DNA from: Syntrophobotulus glycolicus DSM 8271
Lineage (GTDB): Bacteria > Bacillota > Desulfitobacteriia > Desulfitobacteriales > Syntrophobotulaceae
Reading direction: 5' to 3'
Assembly (NCBI RefSeq): GCF_000190635.1
Contig: NC_015172.1
Location: 124,001 to 188,000, forward strand
DNA: 64,000 bases
In this document: in pieces, positions 43,299-52,596 of the stretch
Numbering within the stretch: position 1 is the first letter of the stretch
Layout: every line of letters starts with the position of its first letter
Position numbers and translations under genes: made by a program
Notes under the pieces: generated by a model
Told to the model about the DNA's origin: nothing
Databases searched by the model: none
What the model saw: the letters and a program-made list of their open reading frames with translations, nothing else

Positions 43299-44210
43299 TT
43301 GTTAAAAAGGTGGACTGTTTTGCTGCTATGTTTGCTTGCTGTCGTGAGCTTTCCGGGGTGTAGCAGCAATAATCCGGTAACGAAAACGGAAGAAAGCAAA
43401 CTCGAGGTTTCCGTAACTTTTAACGCGCTGAAAGAATTTGTTGCTGCTGTGGGAAAGGATAAGGTAGAAATTTCAACACTTATACCCGATGGGATGGAAC
43501 CTCATGATTTTGAACCAAAGGCGCAGGATCTCACCGGTCTCAGTACGGCCAAGGTTTTCGTGTACAGTGGATTGGGCATGGAAGGATGGGTGGAGGAAGC
43601 GATTAAAGCGGCCAATAATGCCGGTCTGATTGCAGTGGAAGCGTCCAAAGGCGCTGGAGCGATTGCCGGCGCGGAGCATGAAGGGGGAGAGGAACATGGG
43701 CAATATGACCCCCATATCTGGCTCAGTCTGAAGGGGGCTGAAATTGAGGTCAATAACATCAGGGACGCTCTCGTCCAGGCAGATCCCGCGAATAAAGACT
43801 ATTATGAAAAAAACTGCAATGATTATATCTCCCAACTCGAAAACCTTTACAACGAATATCACGGAAAATTCCAGTCCGCGCAGAAAAAGAGCTTTGTAAC
43901 GGGACATGCTGCTTTTGCCTATCTCTGCCGGGACTTTGGCTTAGAGCAAAACAGCGTGGAAGACGTTTTTGCGGAGGGCGAACCCAGTGCTCAGCAATTG
44001 ACCGAGCTCGTAGAATACTGTAAGAAAAATAAAGTAACCGCCATTTTTGCCGAAGAAATGGCCAGTCCGGATGTTTCCCAAACACTGGCCAAGGAAGTCG
44101 GCGCCAAAGTAGAAACCATTTACACGATAGAAAGCAATGAGGATGATTTGACTTATCTGGAACGGATGACGGACAACCTGTCCAAGATTTATGAGAGTTT
44201 GATCGAATAA
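43299..44210 (+). CDS. znuA: Zinc ABC transporter substrate-binding lipoprotein ZnuA
   Basis: 303 residues from a TTG start with GGGAGG 8 nt upstream; the earlier in-frame ATG would put about 48 non-signal residues before the signal. Lipobox SFPGC. Cluster A-I solute-binding fold with metal-ligand histidines in GMEPHDFEP, YDPHIWLS and VTGHAAFAYL, and the family motif EGEPSAQQL. The acidic/histidine loop between the first two ligands is short (EHEGGEEHG). Captures Zn(II) for ZnuBC. Confidence 0.92.
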   Translation: MLKRWTVLLLCLLAVVSFPGCSSNNPVTKTEESKLEVSVTFNALKEFVAAVGKDKVEISTLIPDGMEPHDFEPKAQDLTGLSTAKVFVYSGLGMEGWVEEAIKAANNAGLIAVEASKGAGAIAGAEHEGGEEHGQYDPHIWLSLKGAEIEVNNIRDALVQADPANKDYYEKNCNDYISQLENLYNEYHGKFQSAQKKSFVTGHAAFAYLCRDFGLEQNSVEDVFAEGEPSAQQLTELVEYCKKNKVTAIFAEEMASPDVSQTLAKEVGAKVETIYTIESNEDDLTYLERMTDNLSKIYESLIE

Positions 44211-44333
44211 ACCGCTTGTGTAACCCTTTAAAAGGACGGGATTTGCAATATTCTTATAAAAAATTTATTTGATATCGTGAAGAGCTTATTAGCGGGCTTT
44301 TTATTTTCAAAGGATTAATGGTATAATAGGTTT

Positions 44334-44604
44334 GGCCGTGCTAGATGGGGAGGTAGCGGTTCCCTGTAACCCGCAGTCCGCTGCAGCGGGATCGAATTCC
44401 TTTGTGAGGGCCTAATTGTCGGAGCAGTCTGTGCATCTGAAGTGATGACATTCTGGTCTTGCGCAACGGAATGCTTTGAACCGTGTCAGGTCCTGACGGA
44501 AGCAGCACTAAGGAGATTTTTCCGTGTGCCGCAAGGTTGCCGGAAGGGAACTTCGGTTTACAGGTAACGTCCGGTGGTTATGGTTCGGGCAAAGGTGCAC
44601 GGTC
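44334..44604 (+). ncRNA. ffs: Signal recognition particle RNA, large bacterial type (scRNA)
   Basis: Terminal helix GGCCGTGC (44334-44341) pairs with GCACGGTC (44597-44604). The conserved 5' domain GGGGAGGTAGCGGTTCCCTGTAACCCGC resembles Bacillus scr RNA, and domain IV contains GTGTCAGGTCCTGACGGAAGCAGC near 44483-44506, which binds Ffh. A TATAAT (44322-44327) lies directly upstream. Located just before dnaX, as in Bacillus. Confidence 0.95.
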
Positions 44605-44614
44605 TTATTTTCTT

Positions 44615-44638
44615 AAGGTGGTTAGAACCATCTTTTTT
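44615..44638 (+). terminator. Rho-independent terminator of SRP RNA
   Basis: AAGGTGGTT pairs with AACCATCTT around a small AG-containing loop, with T-run 44633-44638. It fills the gap between the SRP RNA and dnaX. Confidence 0.75.
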
Positions 44639-44694
44639 ATTACGTTAAAATCAAGCCGGCAAAAACTGAACCGGTATGGATGAAGGTGAAGGAA

Positions 44695-46290
44695 ATGGCC
44701 TATTTGGCGCTTTACCGGGAATGGAGGCCAAGACGATTTCAGGACTTGGTCGGACAGGAACATGTGAAAAGAATTCTGACAAATGCTCTGATCAGCAATA
44801 AGGTTGCCCACGCCTATCTTTTCAGCGGTCCCAGAGGAACGGGAAAAACCACGGCGGCCAAGATCTTAGCCAAGGCTTTGAACTGTGCTTTTCGCCGGGG
44901 GGAGGAACCCTGCAATGAATGTGATTCTTGTCAGGGAATTGACCAGGGGCAAGCCATGGATGTTTTGGAGATTGATGCGGCCTCCAACCGCGGCATAGAT
45001 GAAATCCGTAATCTCCGGGAGAATGTTAAGCTCGCTGCGACATCAGGGGAATACAAGGTTTATATTATTGATGAAGTGCATATGTTAACGGCAGAGGCGT
45101 TTAACGCATTGTTAAAGACCCTTGAGGAGCCTCCGACAGGAGTGGTTTTTATTATGGCCACAACTGAGCCGCATAAAGTTCCTTTGACAATCCTTTCGCG
45201 GGTTCAAAGATTTGAATTTCACCGGATTTCCCCGGAAATGATTGTTCAAAGATTACAGGAAGTCTGTGATTCGCTGGATCGTAAGATAGCTGAAGAGGCT
45301 TTGATGGTTATTGCCTCCAAAGCGGAAGGCGGACTGAGGGACGCGCTGAGCATTTTGGACCAGTGTCTTCTCCATGAAGGGGATATTACCCTGGAATTTG
45401 TGTTTGAAATTCTTGGTGTTGTAGGAGAAAGCTTTAGCGCAGATCTGCTGGAGGCGATTCTCGGAGAGGATTGCGGGCTTGTCCTGACCAAGCTTAATGA
45501 TGCGGTAGCAAAGGGGAGGGACCCCCGTCAGATCATCAGGGAGCTGCTGGAATATCTTCGCCAGGGATTGCTTTTTGGTGCGGGAGGGCGGGAACCGATG
45601 CTTTCGCCTCAAATGAAGAACAGGCTGACACAACAAGTCGGTCAAGCAGGCATCGAAAAAATACTGGCCTTGATCAATGTTTTGCTCAAGGGAGAGGGAG
45701 AACTTCGAGCCGCTCCTAATGCAAGACTTAGTGCTGAGATGGTTTTGGTTCAAGCGGTTTTCCAAATGCAAAGCTTTTTGGCAGAACAGCCTGCGGGATT
45801 TTTGCACGACAAGAAAAGTCAAAAACAAAACGAACAAAAAACCGGAGAGCAGAAGCTGCCCCGACCCAAACAAATGGCACAGGAGCAAGCCGGTTTTAAT
45901 AAAATAGAACAAAATCCAATGAATAACGAGTCGAGATTAGATATCGCTGCAGTCTGGCCTCAGGTTTTAGAAGGAGTGCGTAAGAAAAAGAAATCAACAC
46001 ACGCTTTTCTTTTGGAAGCACATCCGGAAAGGATTGAGCAAGACAAATTGGTGCTCGTTTTTAAGGAGGGATATTCTTTTCACCGGGATAAATTTGAACA
46101 ACCGGAGAACAGGAACATTGTTGAAGAAATCCTCGGACAAATCACCGGAATTCGCTTAAGTCTCCATAATATGATGGAAAACGAGGTTGTTTCCCAGTCT
46201 CTCCCCGGAGAAAAAAAAGTTATTGATATCGTAGGGAAAGCTAAAGAAATCTTTGGTTCGGATCTTGTAGTGGTCAAGAAAGAGAAGTAA
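44695..46290 (+). CDS. dnaX: DNA polymerase III subunits gamma/tau
   Basis: 531 residues. N-terminal MAYLALYREWRP, Walker A GPRGTGKTT (45-53), zinc module with CNECDSC, Walker B IIDEVHML and sensor SRVQRFEF; then the clamp-loader collar domain and a Lys/Gln-rich linker (about 370-415) before the C-terminal domain. Motor of the clamp loader. The ATG at 44695 gives the standard family N terminus, with GAAGG 8 nt upstream. First gene of dnaX-ybaB-recR-bofA. Confidence 0.96.
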   Translation: MAYLALYREWRPRRFQDLVGQEHVKRILTNALISNKVAHAYLFSGPRGTGKTTAAKILAKALNCAFRRGEEPCNECDSCQGIDQGQAMDVLEIDAASNRGIDEIRNLRENVKLAATSGEYKVYIIDEVHMLTAEAFNALLKTLEEPPTGVVFIMATTEPHKVPLTILSRVQRFEFHRISPEMIVQRLQEVCDSLDRKIAEEALMVIASKAEGGLRDALSILDQCLLHEGDITLEFVFEILGVVGESFSADLLEAILGEDCGLVLTKLNDAVAKGRDPRQIIRELLEYLRQGLLFGAGGREPMLSPQMKNRLTQQVGQAGIEKILALINVLLKGEGELRAAPNARLSAEMVLVQAVFQMQSFLAEQPAGFLHDKKSQKQNEQKTGEQKLPRPKQMAQEQAGFNKIEQNPMNNESRLDIAAVWPQVLEGVRKKKKSTHAFLLEAHPERIEQDKLVLVFKEGYSFHRDKFEQPENRNIVEEILGQITGIRLSLHNMMENEVVSQSLPGEKKVIDIVGKAKEIFGSDLVVVKKEK

Positions 46291-46355
46291 AATGATACGG
46301 TGACAACAATGAAGGAATGATATCAAAAGAATATTTTGATAAGGAGTGTATAATT

Positions 46356-46691
46356 ATGGCCTTTAAACCACCAGGTGGAATGGGAAATATGAATCAAATG
46401 CTTAAACAGGCGCAGAAGCTCCAGCAGGATATGCTGAAAGCCAAAGAAGAGCTTGGAGATAAGACGGTTCAGGCTTCCTCCGGCGGCGGAGCGGTTGAAG
46501 TGGTTGTCAGCGGCGACCTTGAGGTGAAAGAACTGAAAATAAAACCTGAAGCTGTAGATCCGGACGATGTCGAAATGCTGGAAGACTTGATTAAAGCCGC
46601 GGTTAACCAGGGAATCCGCAATGCGCAGAATATGGCGGAACAAGAAATGGGAAAATTGACCGGAGGCTTGAATATTCCCGGATTGTTTTAA
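46356..46691 (+). CDS. YbaB/EbfC family nucleoid-associated protein
   Basis: 111 residues. [21 protein letters not shown] near the N terminus and [16 protein letters not shown] in the centre are the family pattern; small DNA-binding dimer, usually between dnaX and recR as here. AAGGAG precedes the ATG at 46356, favoured over an earlier in-frame start. Confidence 0.94.
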   Translation: MAFKPPGGMGNMNQMLKQAQKLQQDMLKAKEELGDKTVQASSGGGAVEVVVSGDLEVKELKIKPEAVDPDDVEMLEDLIKAAVNQGIRNAQNMAEQEMGKLTGGLNIPGLF

Positions 46692-46715
46692 ATATAAAGG
46701 CTTGATTGGTATATT

Positions 46716-47312
46716 ATGGATTTTTTTTATTATCCTCAGCCTTTGGCTGATTTAATTGCAGCGTTTTCAAGACTGCCCGGCATAGGGCCAAAGACTGCCG
46801 GCAGATTGGCATTTTATGCCCTCCAGCATGCAGATGAAGCTACCGGACTTTCAAAGGCCATCAGTGCCGCCCTTAAGGATATTCGGTATTGCAGTATTTG
46901 CGGTAATTATACAGATTCCGATCCCTGCCGGATATGTTCCAGTCCAAAACGAAACAGGGAAATTCTTTGTGTGGTCGAGCAGTCCCGGGATGTTGTGGCC
47001 CTGGAGAAGACTGGGGAATACAAGGGATTGTACCATGTTCTGCACGGGGTGCTTTCTCCTATGGAAGGGATAGGGCCGGAACAGCTTAATATTGGTGGTC
47101 TGTTGTCCAGACTGGAAGGAGTCAGTGAAATCGTAATTGCGGTTAACCCTACTGTTGAAGGAGAAGCTACGGCTTTGTATCTGGCCAGGTTGCTTAAGCC
47201 TTTGCAGATAAAGGTCACCAGAATTGCGCACGGGCTGCCTGTTGGCGCTGATCTGGAATATGCTGATGAAGTGACAATTGCCAGAGCATTGGAAGGAAGA
47301 AGACCGCTGTAA
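46716..47312 (+). CDS. recR: Recombination mediator protein RecR
   Basis: 198 residues. Helix-hairpin-helix LPGIGPKTAGRLAF, zinc finger CSICGNYTDSDPCRIC, Toprim domain with VVEQSRDV and NPTVEGEATALYLA. Acts with RecO/RecF to load RecA at gaps. 25 bp after ybaB. Confidence 0.96.
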   Translation: MDFFYYPQPLADLIAAFSRLPGIGPKTAGRLAFYALQHADEATGLSKAISAALKDIRYCSICGNYTDSDPCRICSSPKRNREILCVVEQSRDVVALEKTGEYKGLYHVLHGVLSPMEGIGPEQLNIGGLLSRLEGVSEIVIAVNPTVEGEATALYLARLLKPLQIKVTRIAHGLPVGADLEYADEVTIARALEGRRPL

Positions 47313-47410
47313 AAAGATCATGGTCCGGTTAAAGAAGGAATGAAGGCTACAGTCATATCTTGTCCGCTTTCCGCATAGAATGCAGTAATTCGGAAGTGGG
47401 AGAGAATGGT

Positions 47411-47665
47411 ATGACATTTGTTTTTATGATACTGTTTGTTATTTTGTTATTATTGGTGGTCATCTCCTCTTTGAGAAGACCAAATCAGCTGATCAGGGTT
47501 ATGATCCATATGCTTGGCGGAGTGGTCGGATTATGGCTGATCAATCTTTTGCTCAGTGTAGTAAATATTCAAATTCCGATTAATATTTTTACGGTGATCT
47601 TGGTTGCTTTTTTAGGTTTTCCGGGAGTGATTGTTTTAACGGTCTTTCAGTTTATTGGAGTATAG
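47411..47665 (+). CDS. bofA: Pro-sigma-K processing inhibitor BofA family protein
   Basis: 84 residues, two or three hydrophobic helices. The second half, ending AFLGFPGVIVLTVFQFIGV, is the BofA signature. In Bacillus BofA holds the SpoIVFB protease inactive in the forespore outer membrane until late sporulation. Position directly after recR is conserved. GGGAGA precedes the ATG at 47411. Confidence 0.9.
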   Translation: MTFVFMILFVILLLLVVISSLRRPNQLIRVMIHMLGGVVGLWLINLLLSVVNIQIPINIFTVILVAFLGFPGVIVLTVFQFIGV

Positions 47666-47780
47666 CCTCTGAGATCACAAGCTTATTTGAACAAAAGCGA
47701 AGAAAACCGGCAGTCCTTCAGTCATAGAAGAAACAGGAATTTATGGTACATTGTAACATATTTTGCAGAATAATAATCCC

Positions 47781-47810
47781 TTGACGAGAAGAAGAAGGAA
47801 ATAGTATACT
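47781..47810 (+). promoter_or_regulatory. Strong sigma-A promoter for the pyruvate oxidoreductase
   Basis: TTGACG (47781-47786), 18-bp spacer, TATACT (47805-47810); start near 47817, about 420 nt before the ATG. Confidence 0.72.
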
Positions 47811-47821
47811 ATACTTGTTCA

Positions 47822-47844
47822 GGGAACTATGCAAAATAGTTCCC
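47822..47844 (+). promoter_or_regulatory. Perfect 9-bp inverted repeat at the transcript start
   Basis: GGGAACTAT and ATAGTTCCC separated by GCAAA, lying at about +5 to +28. Either an operator placed to block the promoter or a 5' stabilising hairpin of the mRNA. Confidence 0.65.
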
Positions 47845-48237
47845 TCGGTTTGTATTCGCTAAAATTTGTGAAAATTCAAAATAATACATATTCTTTCGGA
47901 AATCGAGTTGATTTGTATGCTGACATGTGCAAACAGTAACATATGGAAATTGTGATTGTAGTCCAGCCTGAAAAATATTCCGTAGTCTGCATCATTTCAT
48001 GAAGTTCAGGAACACCTGTATAGTACGTTTTTCATTTGCTTATCCTTATCCTATATATATTTACTGTTTTCCGGTGTTTTCCAACTGTTTAAATTAGGAG
48101 GTGGTTTAGCTGTCGGTAATGTGCCGGAAGGCAAGGCCGGATAAACAGAACCCTTTGATGAATTGGATTTAGGGTAATGTTTCATAATAAAGAGAACCTT
48201 TAAATTTAAATAAATTTTATGGGGAGGAACAATTTCA

Positions 48238-51200
48238 ATGGCCAAAATGAAGTCAATGGCTGGAAATGAAGCTGCGGCTTATGCGTCGTATGCGTTTTCC
48301 GAAGTCGCAACGATCTATCCAATTACTCCTTCGTCTGACATGGCAGAATTTGCAGATGAATGGGCTGCTCATGAAAAGAAAAACCTTTTCGGTCAGACAA
48401 TGAAAGTAGTGGAAATGCAGTCTGAGGCAGGTGCAGCAGGTGCAGTTCACGGATCACTCCAAGCAGGAGCTTTGACAACTACTTACACTGCATCACAAGG
48501 TCTTTTGCTCATGATTCCTAACATGTACAAAATTGCCGGGGAGCTTCTTCCTACGGTTTTCCATGTTAGTGCCCGTGCTGTAGCGGCACACGCCCTTTCT
48601 ATTTTCGGTGACCATCAGGACGTAATGTCCGTCCGTCAGACAGGGTTTGCCCTTCTGGCATCTTCAAATGTTCAGGAAGCTTTGGATATCGGCATGGTTT
48701 CTCATCTGAGCACACTGACAGCCAGAGTGCCTTTCCTGCACTTCTTTGACGGATTCAGAACTTCTCACGAAATTCAAAAGATCAGCCTGCCTGAGGATGA
48801 AGAGATCAAACCTCTCATTGATACGGATGCTCTTAAACGTTTCCGTGATAATTCTCTTAATCCTAATCATCCTTGCCTCAGAGGTACTGCCCAGAATCCT
48901 GATATCTACTTCCAGGGCAGAGAAGCTTCCAATAAATTCTATGTCAATGTTCCTGATATTGTAGCTGACTATATGAAAAAATATGGCGATGCGACCGGCC
49001 GTTACTACAAACCATTCGAATATTATGGTGCCCCTGATGCTGAAAATATCATCGTTGCTATGGGTTCGGTTACGGACACCATTAAAGAAACGATTGACTA
49101 TTTAGCAACAAAAGGCGAAAAAGTCGGCGTGATCATCGTTCATCTTTATCGTCCTTTCTCAGCAAAATATCTTCTTGATGTCATACCTGCTTCAGTGAAG
49201 AAAATTGCAGTGCTTGACCGCACAAAAGAACCTGGTTCACTCGGCGAACCGTTATATCTTGATATTGTCGACGTATTCTACAATAATGATAAAAAACCGA
49301 TCATTGTCGGCGGACGTTATGGTTTGGGTTCCAAGGATACAACTCCTTCCCAGATCCTTGCAGTATACGAAAACCTGAAGCTCGATCAGCCTAAGGACCG
49401 TTTCACTGTTGGTATTGTTGATGATGTTACATTTACCTCACTGGAAGTTAAAGAAGAAATTGACACCACTCCGGAAGGCACAATCAATTGTCAGTTCTGG
49501 GGCTTAGGTGCAGACGGTACAGTTGGCGCCAACAAACAGGCAATTAAAATCATTGGTGACCATACCGATCTGTATTCTCAGGCTTACTTTGCTTATGACA
49601 GCAAGAAATCCGGCGGTACAACCGTATCTCACTTAAGATTTGGGAAGAAAGAAATTAAAGCTCCATACCTGGTGCAAAACGCAAACTATGTCGCTTGTCA
49701 CAACCAGGCTTATGTTGATAAATACAATCTCCTCAAATCCTTAAAACCGGGTGGTTCATTTGTTTTGAATACCCAATGGACCGTTGAGGAACTGGATGAA
49801 AAACTTCCTGGTTCACTGAAAAAAGCAATCTACGATAAAAAGGCAAACTTCTACATTGTTGACGCCATTAAGATTGCCAAGGAAATTGGCTTGGGCGGCA
49901 GAATCAATATGATCATGCAGTCCGCGTTCTTCAAGCTTGCCAATGTTATTCCCATTGATGACGCCATCAAATATCTGAAAGACTCCGTTGTGAAGACTTA
50001 CGGTAAAAAAGGTCAGGAAATTGTCGACATGAACTATAAGGCTATTGACGCCGGTGTTAATGCCATTGTAAAAGTTGATGTTCCTGCGTCCTGGGCCAAT
50101 GCGGACGCTAACGACGGGATCTTCCTCGGTGATGAAAATGATCCTGCGTTCATTAAAAAGGTTGTTCGTGTAATGGCCGCTCAGGAAGGGGATACTCTCC
50201 CTGTAAGCGCATTCGACGGTTATGAAGACGGAACATTCCCAGCCGGTACTACCGCCTATGAAAAACGCGGTATTGCGGTAACGATTCCTCGCTGGATCAA
50301 AGAAAATTGTATCCAATGTAATCAGTGCTCTTATGTTTGCCCACATGCAACAATCAGACCTTTCTTGCTCGATGCTGATGAAGTGAAAAAAGCTCCTGCC
50401 GGATTTGAAACCATCAAAGCAAGCGGGAAAGAGCTTGAAGGCTTACAGTATCGTATTCAGGTAACTCCTCTTGATTGTACCGGTTGCGGAAACTGCGCAG
50501 AAATCTGCCCGGCTAAACAGAAAGCGCTGGTGATGAAGCCTGCTGCTGAAGAAACCGAAGCAGAAATTCCAAACTGGAATTATGCGCTTACTGTTTCTGA
50601 TAAAGATAACAGGATTGCGAACAAATATACGGTCAAGAACAGCCAGTTCCTCCGTCCGACCTTTGAGTTCAGCGGAGCATGCCCTGGTTGCGGTGAAACT
50701 GCATATGTCAAACTTCTGACTCAGCTCTTTGGTGACCGGATGATGATTGCCAATGCCACAGGCTGCAGCTCCATCTGGGGCGGTAGTGCTCCTTCCGTAC
50801 CTTACACAGTAAATGCTAAGGGTCAAGGTCCTACATGGGCAAACTCCTTGTTTGAAGATAATGCTGAGTTTGGTTATGGGATGTTCCTCGGTGTTACACA
50901 TCAGCGTGTAAAAATTGGCGAAGATATGACCGAAGCGATTAAACAAAATATTCCGGATTCCCTTAAAGAAGCGTTCAAAGAATGGATTGCCAGCATGTAT
51001 GATGGCGATGCTTCTAAAGCTGCCAGTGTGAAAGTTGAAGCTGAATTAGCAAAAGTTGATCTGAATGCTAATCCTCTTCTGAAAAGCATCGCGGACAAGA
51101 AAGATCTTTTCGTCAAAAAATCCCAGTGGATTGTTGGTGGGGACGGCTGGGCTTATGATATCGGCTTCGGCGGTTTAGACCATGTTCTCGCTTCCGGTGA

Positions 51201-51774
51201 CGACATCAACATCATTGTTCTGGATACTGAAGTATACTCCAACACCGGCGGACAATCATCAAAATCAACCCCGCGTGCTGCTGTTGCTAAATTCCAGGCA
51301 GCCGGTAAACAGATCCGTAAAAAAGACCTTGGGATGATGATGATGAGCTATGGATATGTCTATGTTGCACAGGTTTCCATGGGTGCCAGCTTACAGCAGA
51401 CCCTGAAAGCCTTCCAAGAAGCTGAAAACTACAAAGGACCTTCCGTAGTAATCTGCTATGCTCCTTGTATTACACACGGTATTCGTACCGGTATGGCAAC
51501 AAGTATTACCCAAGCCAAAAAAGCTGTTGAAGCAGGTTACTGGCACACTTACCGCTTCAATCCAGATCTTCTGGAAAAAGGCGAAGCTCCATTTACCTTG
51601 GATTCCAAAGAGCCATCTGCTTCCTTCAGAGACTTTATTATGAGCGAAGTTCGTTATACGTCACTCATGAATACCTTCCCGGATACCGCTGAGCTTCTGT
51701 TCCAGGGCGCTGAAAAATTTGCCGGCGAACGTTACAGAACTTACAAACGTCTGGCAGGACAGGCTTGGTTCTAA
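48238..51774 (+). CDS. nifJ: Pyruvate:ferredoxin (flavodoxin) oxidoreductase
   Basis: 1178 residues, the full single-chain enzyme. N-terminal pyrimidine-binding domain with YPITPSSDMAEFADEWA, the gamma-type domain (about 420-620), a two-cluster ferredoxin domain (CIQCNQCSYVCPHATIRPF near 690 and CTGCGNCAEICPAK near 745) and the C-terminal TPP domain with ACPGCGE and ATGCSSIWGG. Oxidatively decarboxylates pyruvate to acetyl-CoA with reduction of ferredoxin, or the reverse in CO2 fixation. Codon use is strongly biased (ctt, gaa, aaa, ggt) compared with neighbours, suggesting high expression. Followed by a strong terminator, so monocistronic. Confidence 0.96.
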   Translation: MAKMKSMAGNEAAAYASYAFSEVATIYPITPSSDMAEFADEWAAHEKKNLFGQTMKVVEMQSEAGAAGAVHGSLQAGALTTTYTASQGLLLMIPNMYKIAGELLPTVFHVSARAVAAHALSIFGDHQDVMSVRQTGFALLASSNVQEALDIGMVSHLSTLTARVPFLHFFDGFRTSHEIQKISLPEDEEIKPLIDTDALKRFRDNSLNPNHPCLRGTAQNPDIYFQGREASNKFYVNVPDIVADYMKKYGDATGRYYKPFEYYGAPDAENIIVAMGSVTDTIKETIDYLATKGEKVGVIIVHLYRPFSAKYLLDVIPASVKKIAVLDRTKEPGSLGEPLYLDIVDVFYNNDKKPIIVGGRYGLGSKDTTPSQILAVYENLKLDQPKDRFTVGIVDDVTFTSLEVKEEIDTTPEGTINCQFWGLGADGTVGANKQAIKIIGDHTDLYSQAYFAYDSKKSGGTTVSHLRFGKKEIKAPYLVQNANYVACHNQAYVDKYNLLKSLKPGGSFVLNTQWTVEELDEKLPGSLKKAIYDKKANFYIVDAIKIAKEIGLGGRINMIMQSAFFKLANVIPIDDAIKYLKDSVVKTYGKKGQEIVDMNYKAIDAGVNAIVKVDVPASWANADANDGIFLGDENDPAFIKKVVRVMAAQEGDTLPVSAFDGYEDGTFPAGTTAYEKRGIAVTIPRWIKENCIQCNQCSYVCPHATIRPFLLDADEVKKAPAGFETIKASGKELEGLQYRIQVTPLDCTGCGNCAEICPAKQKALVMKPAAEETEAEIPNWNYALTVSDKDNRIANKYTVKNSQFLRPTFEFSGACPGCGETAYVKLLTQLFGDRMMIANATGCSSIWGGSAPSVPYTVNAKGQGPTWANSLFEDNAEFGYGMFLGVTHQRVKIGEDMTEAIKQNIPDSLKEAFKEWIASMYDGDASKAASVKVEAELAKVDLNANPLLKSIADKKDLFVKKSQWIVGGDGWAYDIGFGGLDHVLASGDDINIIVLDTEVYSNTGGQSSKSTPRAAVAKFQAAGKQIRKKDLGMMMMSYGYVYVAQVSMGASLQQTLKAFQEAENYKGPSVVICYAPCITHGIRTGMATSITQAKKAVEAGYWHTYRFNPDLLEKGEAPFTLDSKEPSASFRDFIMSEVRYTSLMNTFPDTAELLFQGAEKFAGERYRTYKRLAGQAWF

Positions 51775-51808
51775 GATTCAGGTTAAAAAAGAGATTTACA
51801 ATAGTTAA

Positions 51809-51846
51809 TCTGGAGGCAATGTCAACATTGCCTCCAGATTTTTTTT
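51809..51846 (+). terminator. Strong terminator after pyruvate oxidoreductase
   Basis: CTGGAGGCAATGT and ACATTGCCTCCAG form a near-perfect stem followed by eight T. Confidence 0.92.
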
Positions 51847-51863
51847 CTTAGAATGACTGCGGA

Positions 51864-52061
51864 CTATTTTTTGCTTTCGTTATCTACCCAGCCTTTGGCG
51901 TCAATAGTATCTTGTAAAGGCGGAATAGCGACATTGGATTCAGGTTTGAAATATTGCGCCTGAGACCATGCTGTCGTTGTATGTGGTTCGGACTCCAGAG
52001 ACAATTCTTTCGGAATTTCTTGCCGTAAATCTTTTGTTTTTGCAGGGTGTTTTTTTGACAT
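51864..52061 (-). CDS. Small DUF3787-like protein
   Basis: 65 residues, hydrophilic. The pattern TTTAWSQAQYFKPESNVAIP followed by DTIDAKGWVDNESKK fits the short clostridial DUF3787 family, some members of which are reported on spores (recalled, not checked). AGAGGT lies 8 nt before the ATG. Lies convergent to the oxidoreductase gene and divergent from gin; function unknown. Confidence 0.65.
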   Translation of the reverse strand: MSKKHPAKTKDLRQEIPKELSLESEPHTTTAWSQAQYFKPESNVAIPPLQDTIDAKGWVDNESKK

Positions 52062-52230
52062 GCGAAATTACCTCTTTATTTTTTAGTATTTCATAATTCA
52101 TTTTAATCATGCTTTTAATCTCTCTGGAAATAATCGACAATGAATACTAATAACCATTTTTTTCGGTAAGAATATACATATCAATAGAGGATTGAATCAC
52201 ACAGCAATTTGATTAAGGAGAACAAGATTC

Positions 52231-52542
52231 ATGCCAAAAAATCAAAAGAAAAATTCAAGAAAAACTGAATTGAAAAAGCGGGCTGATCGAATAGGAGAAA
52301 GTACTTACCGAAAAGATGAAGAAGAAATGAACAATATTTATCCTAAGTGCATGATCTGCGGAAAAAATCCAGAGCAAGGCTTGCACGACGGACTTTGGCT
52401 ATATAGGAAATTTATCTGCTCAAATTGTGAAAATTCGTTGATTTCCGTTGAGGAGCAAAAGGATTATGACCACACCATAAATGTGATTAAGGCAATCCTG
52501 TTTGGTCATAGGTTACAGTCTAAAAAATGTATGTTAAAATAA
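52231..52542 (+). CDS. gin: Sigma-G inhibitor Gin (CsfB)
   Basis: 103 residues. The Gin domain occupies about 40-95, with zinc knuckles CMICGKNPEQGL and FICSNCENSLI and the following YDHTINVIKAI helix. In Bacillus it blocks sigma-G (and sigma-E) at the wrong stage of sporulation. The first 38 residues are a Lys/Arg-rich extension. AAGGAG lies 10 nt before this ATG; a shorter form from ATG 52327 is possible. Position between bofA and yaaO is conserved. Confidence 0.85.
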   Translation: MPKNQKKNSRKTELKKRADRIGESTYRKDEEEMNNIYPKCMICGKNPEQGLHDGLWLYRKFICSNCENSLISVEEQKDYDHTINVIKAILFGHRLQSKKCMLK

Positions 52543-52596
52543 AGAAGACTGAAAATAACCGCAAAAACATTGACCTTAGATTTTTGGAGGTGCCGG

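Larger units (their letters stand above)
47666..48237 (+). other. 572-bp control and leader region of pyruvate:ferredoxin oxidoreductase
   Basis: Contains the promoter (47781-47810) and 9-bp hairpin (47822-47844) listed separately and then about 390 nt without a plausible gene. Within it CTGTCGG...CCGGATAAACAG (about 48111-48152) can fold, and AGGAGG at about 48098 is followed by a 16-codon frame from ATG 48118; neither matches a riboswitch or leader peptide I know. GGGGAGG just before 48238 is the ribosome site. Confidence 0.6.

Noticed and set aside
44483-44683. Plus-strand frame through the SRP RNA
   Set aside because: It lies within the conserved SRP RNA and its terminator; coding is not supported.
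47870-47890. TTGTGAA...TTCAAAA resembling a Rex operator
   Set aside because: The spacing between half-sites is too short and the second half is imperfect; too weak to call a redox repressor site.
48051-48245. 64-codon minus-strand frame over the oxidoreductase leader
   Set aside because: Low-complexity, proline/lysine-rich, no ribosome site, and antisense to a region that has promoter and leader features on the other strand.
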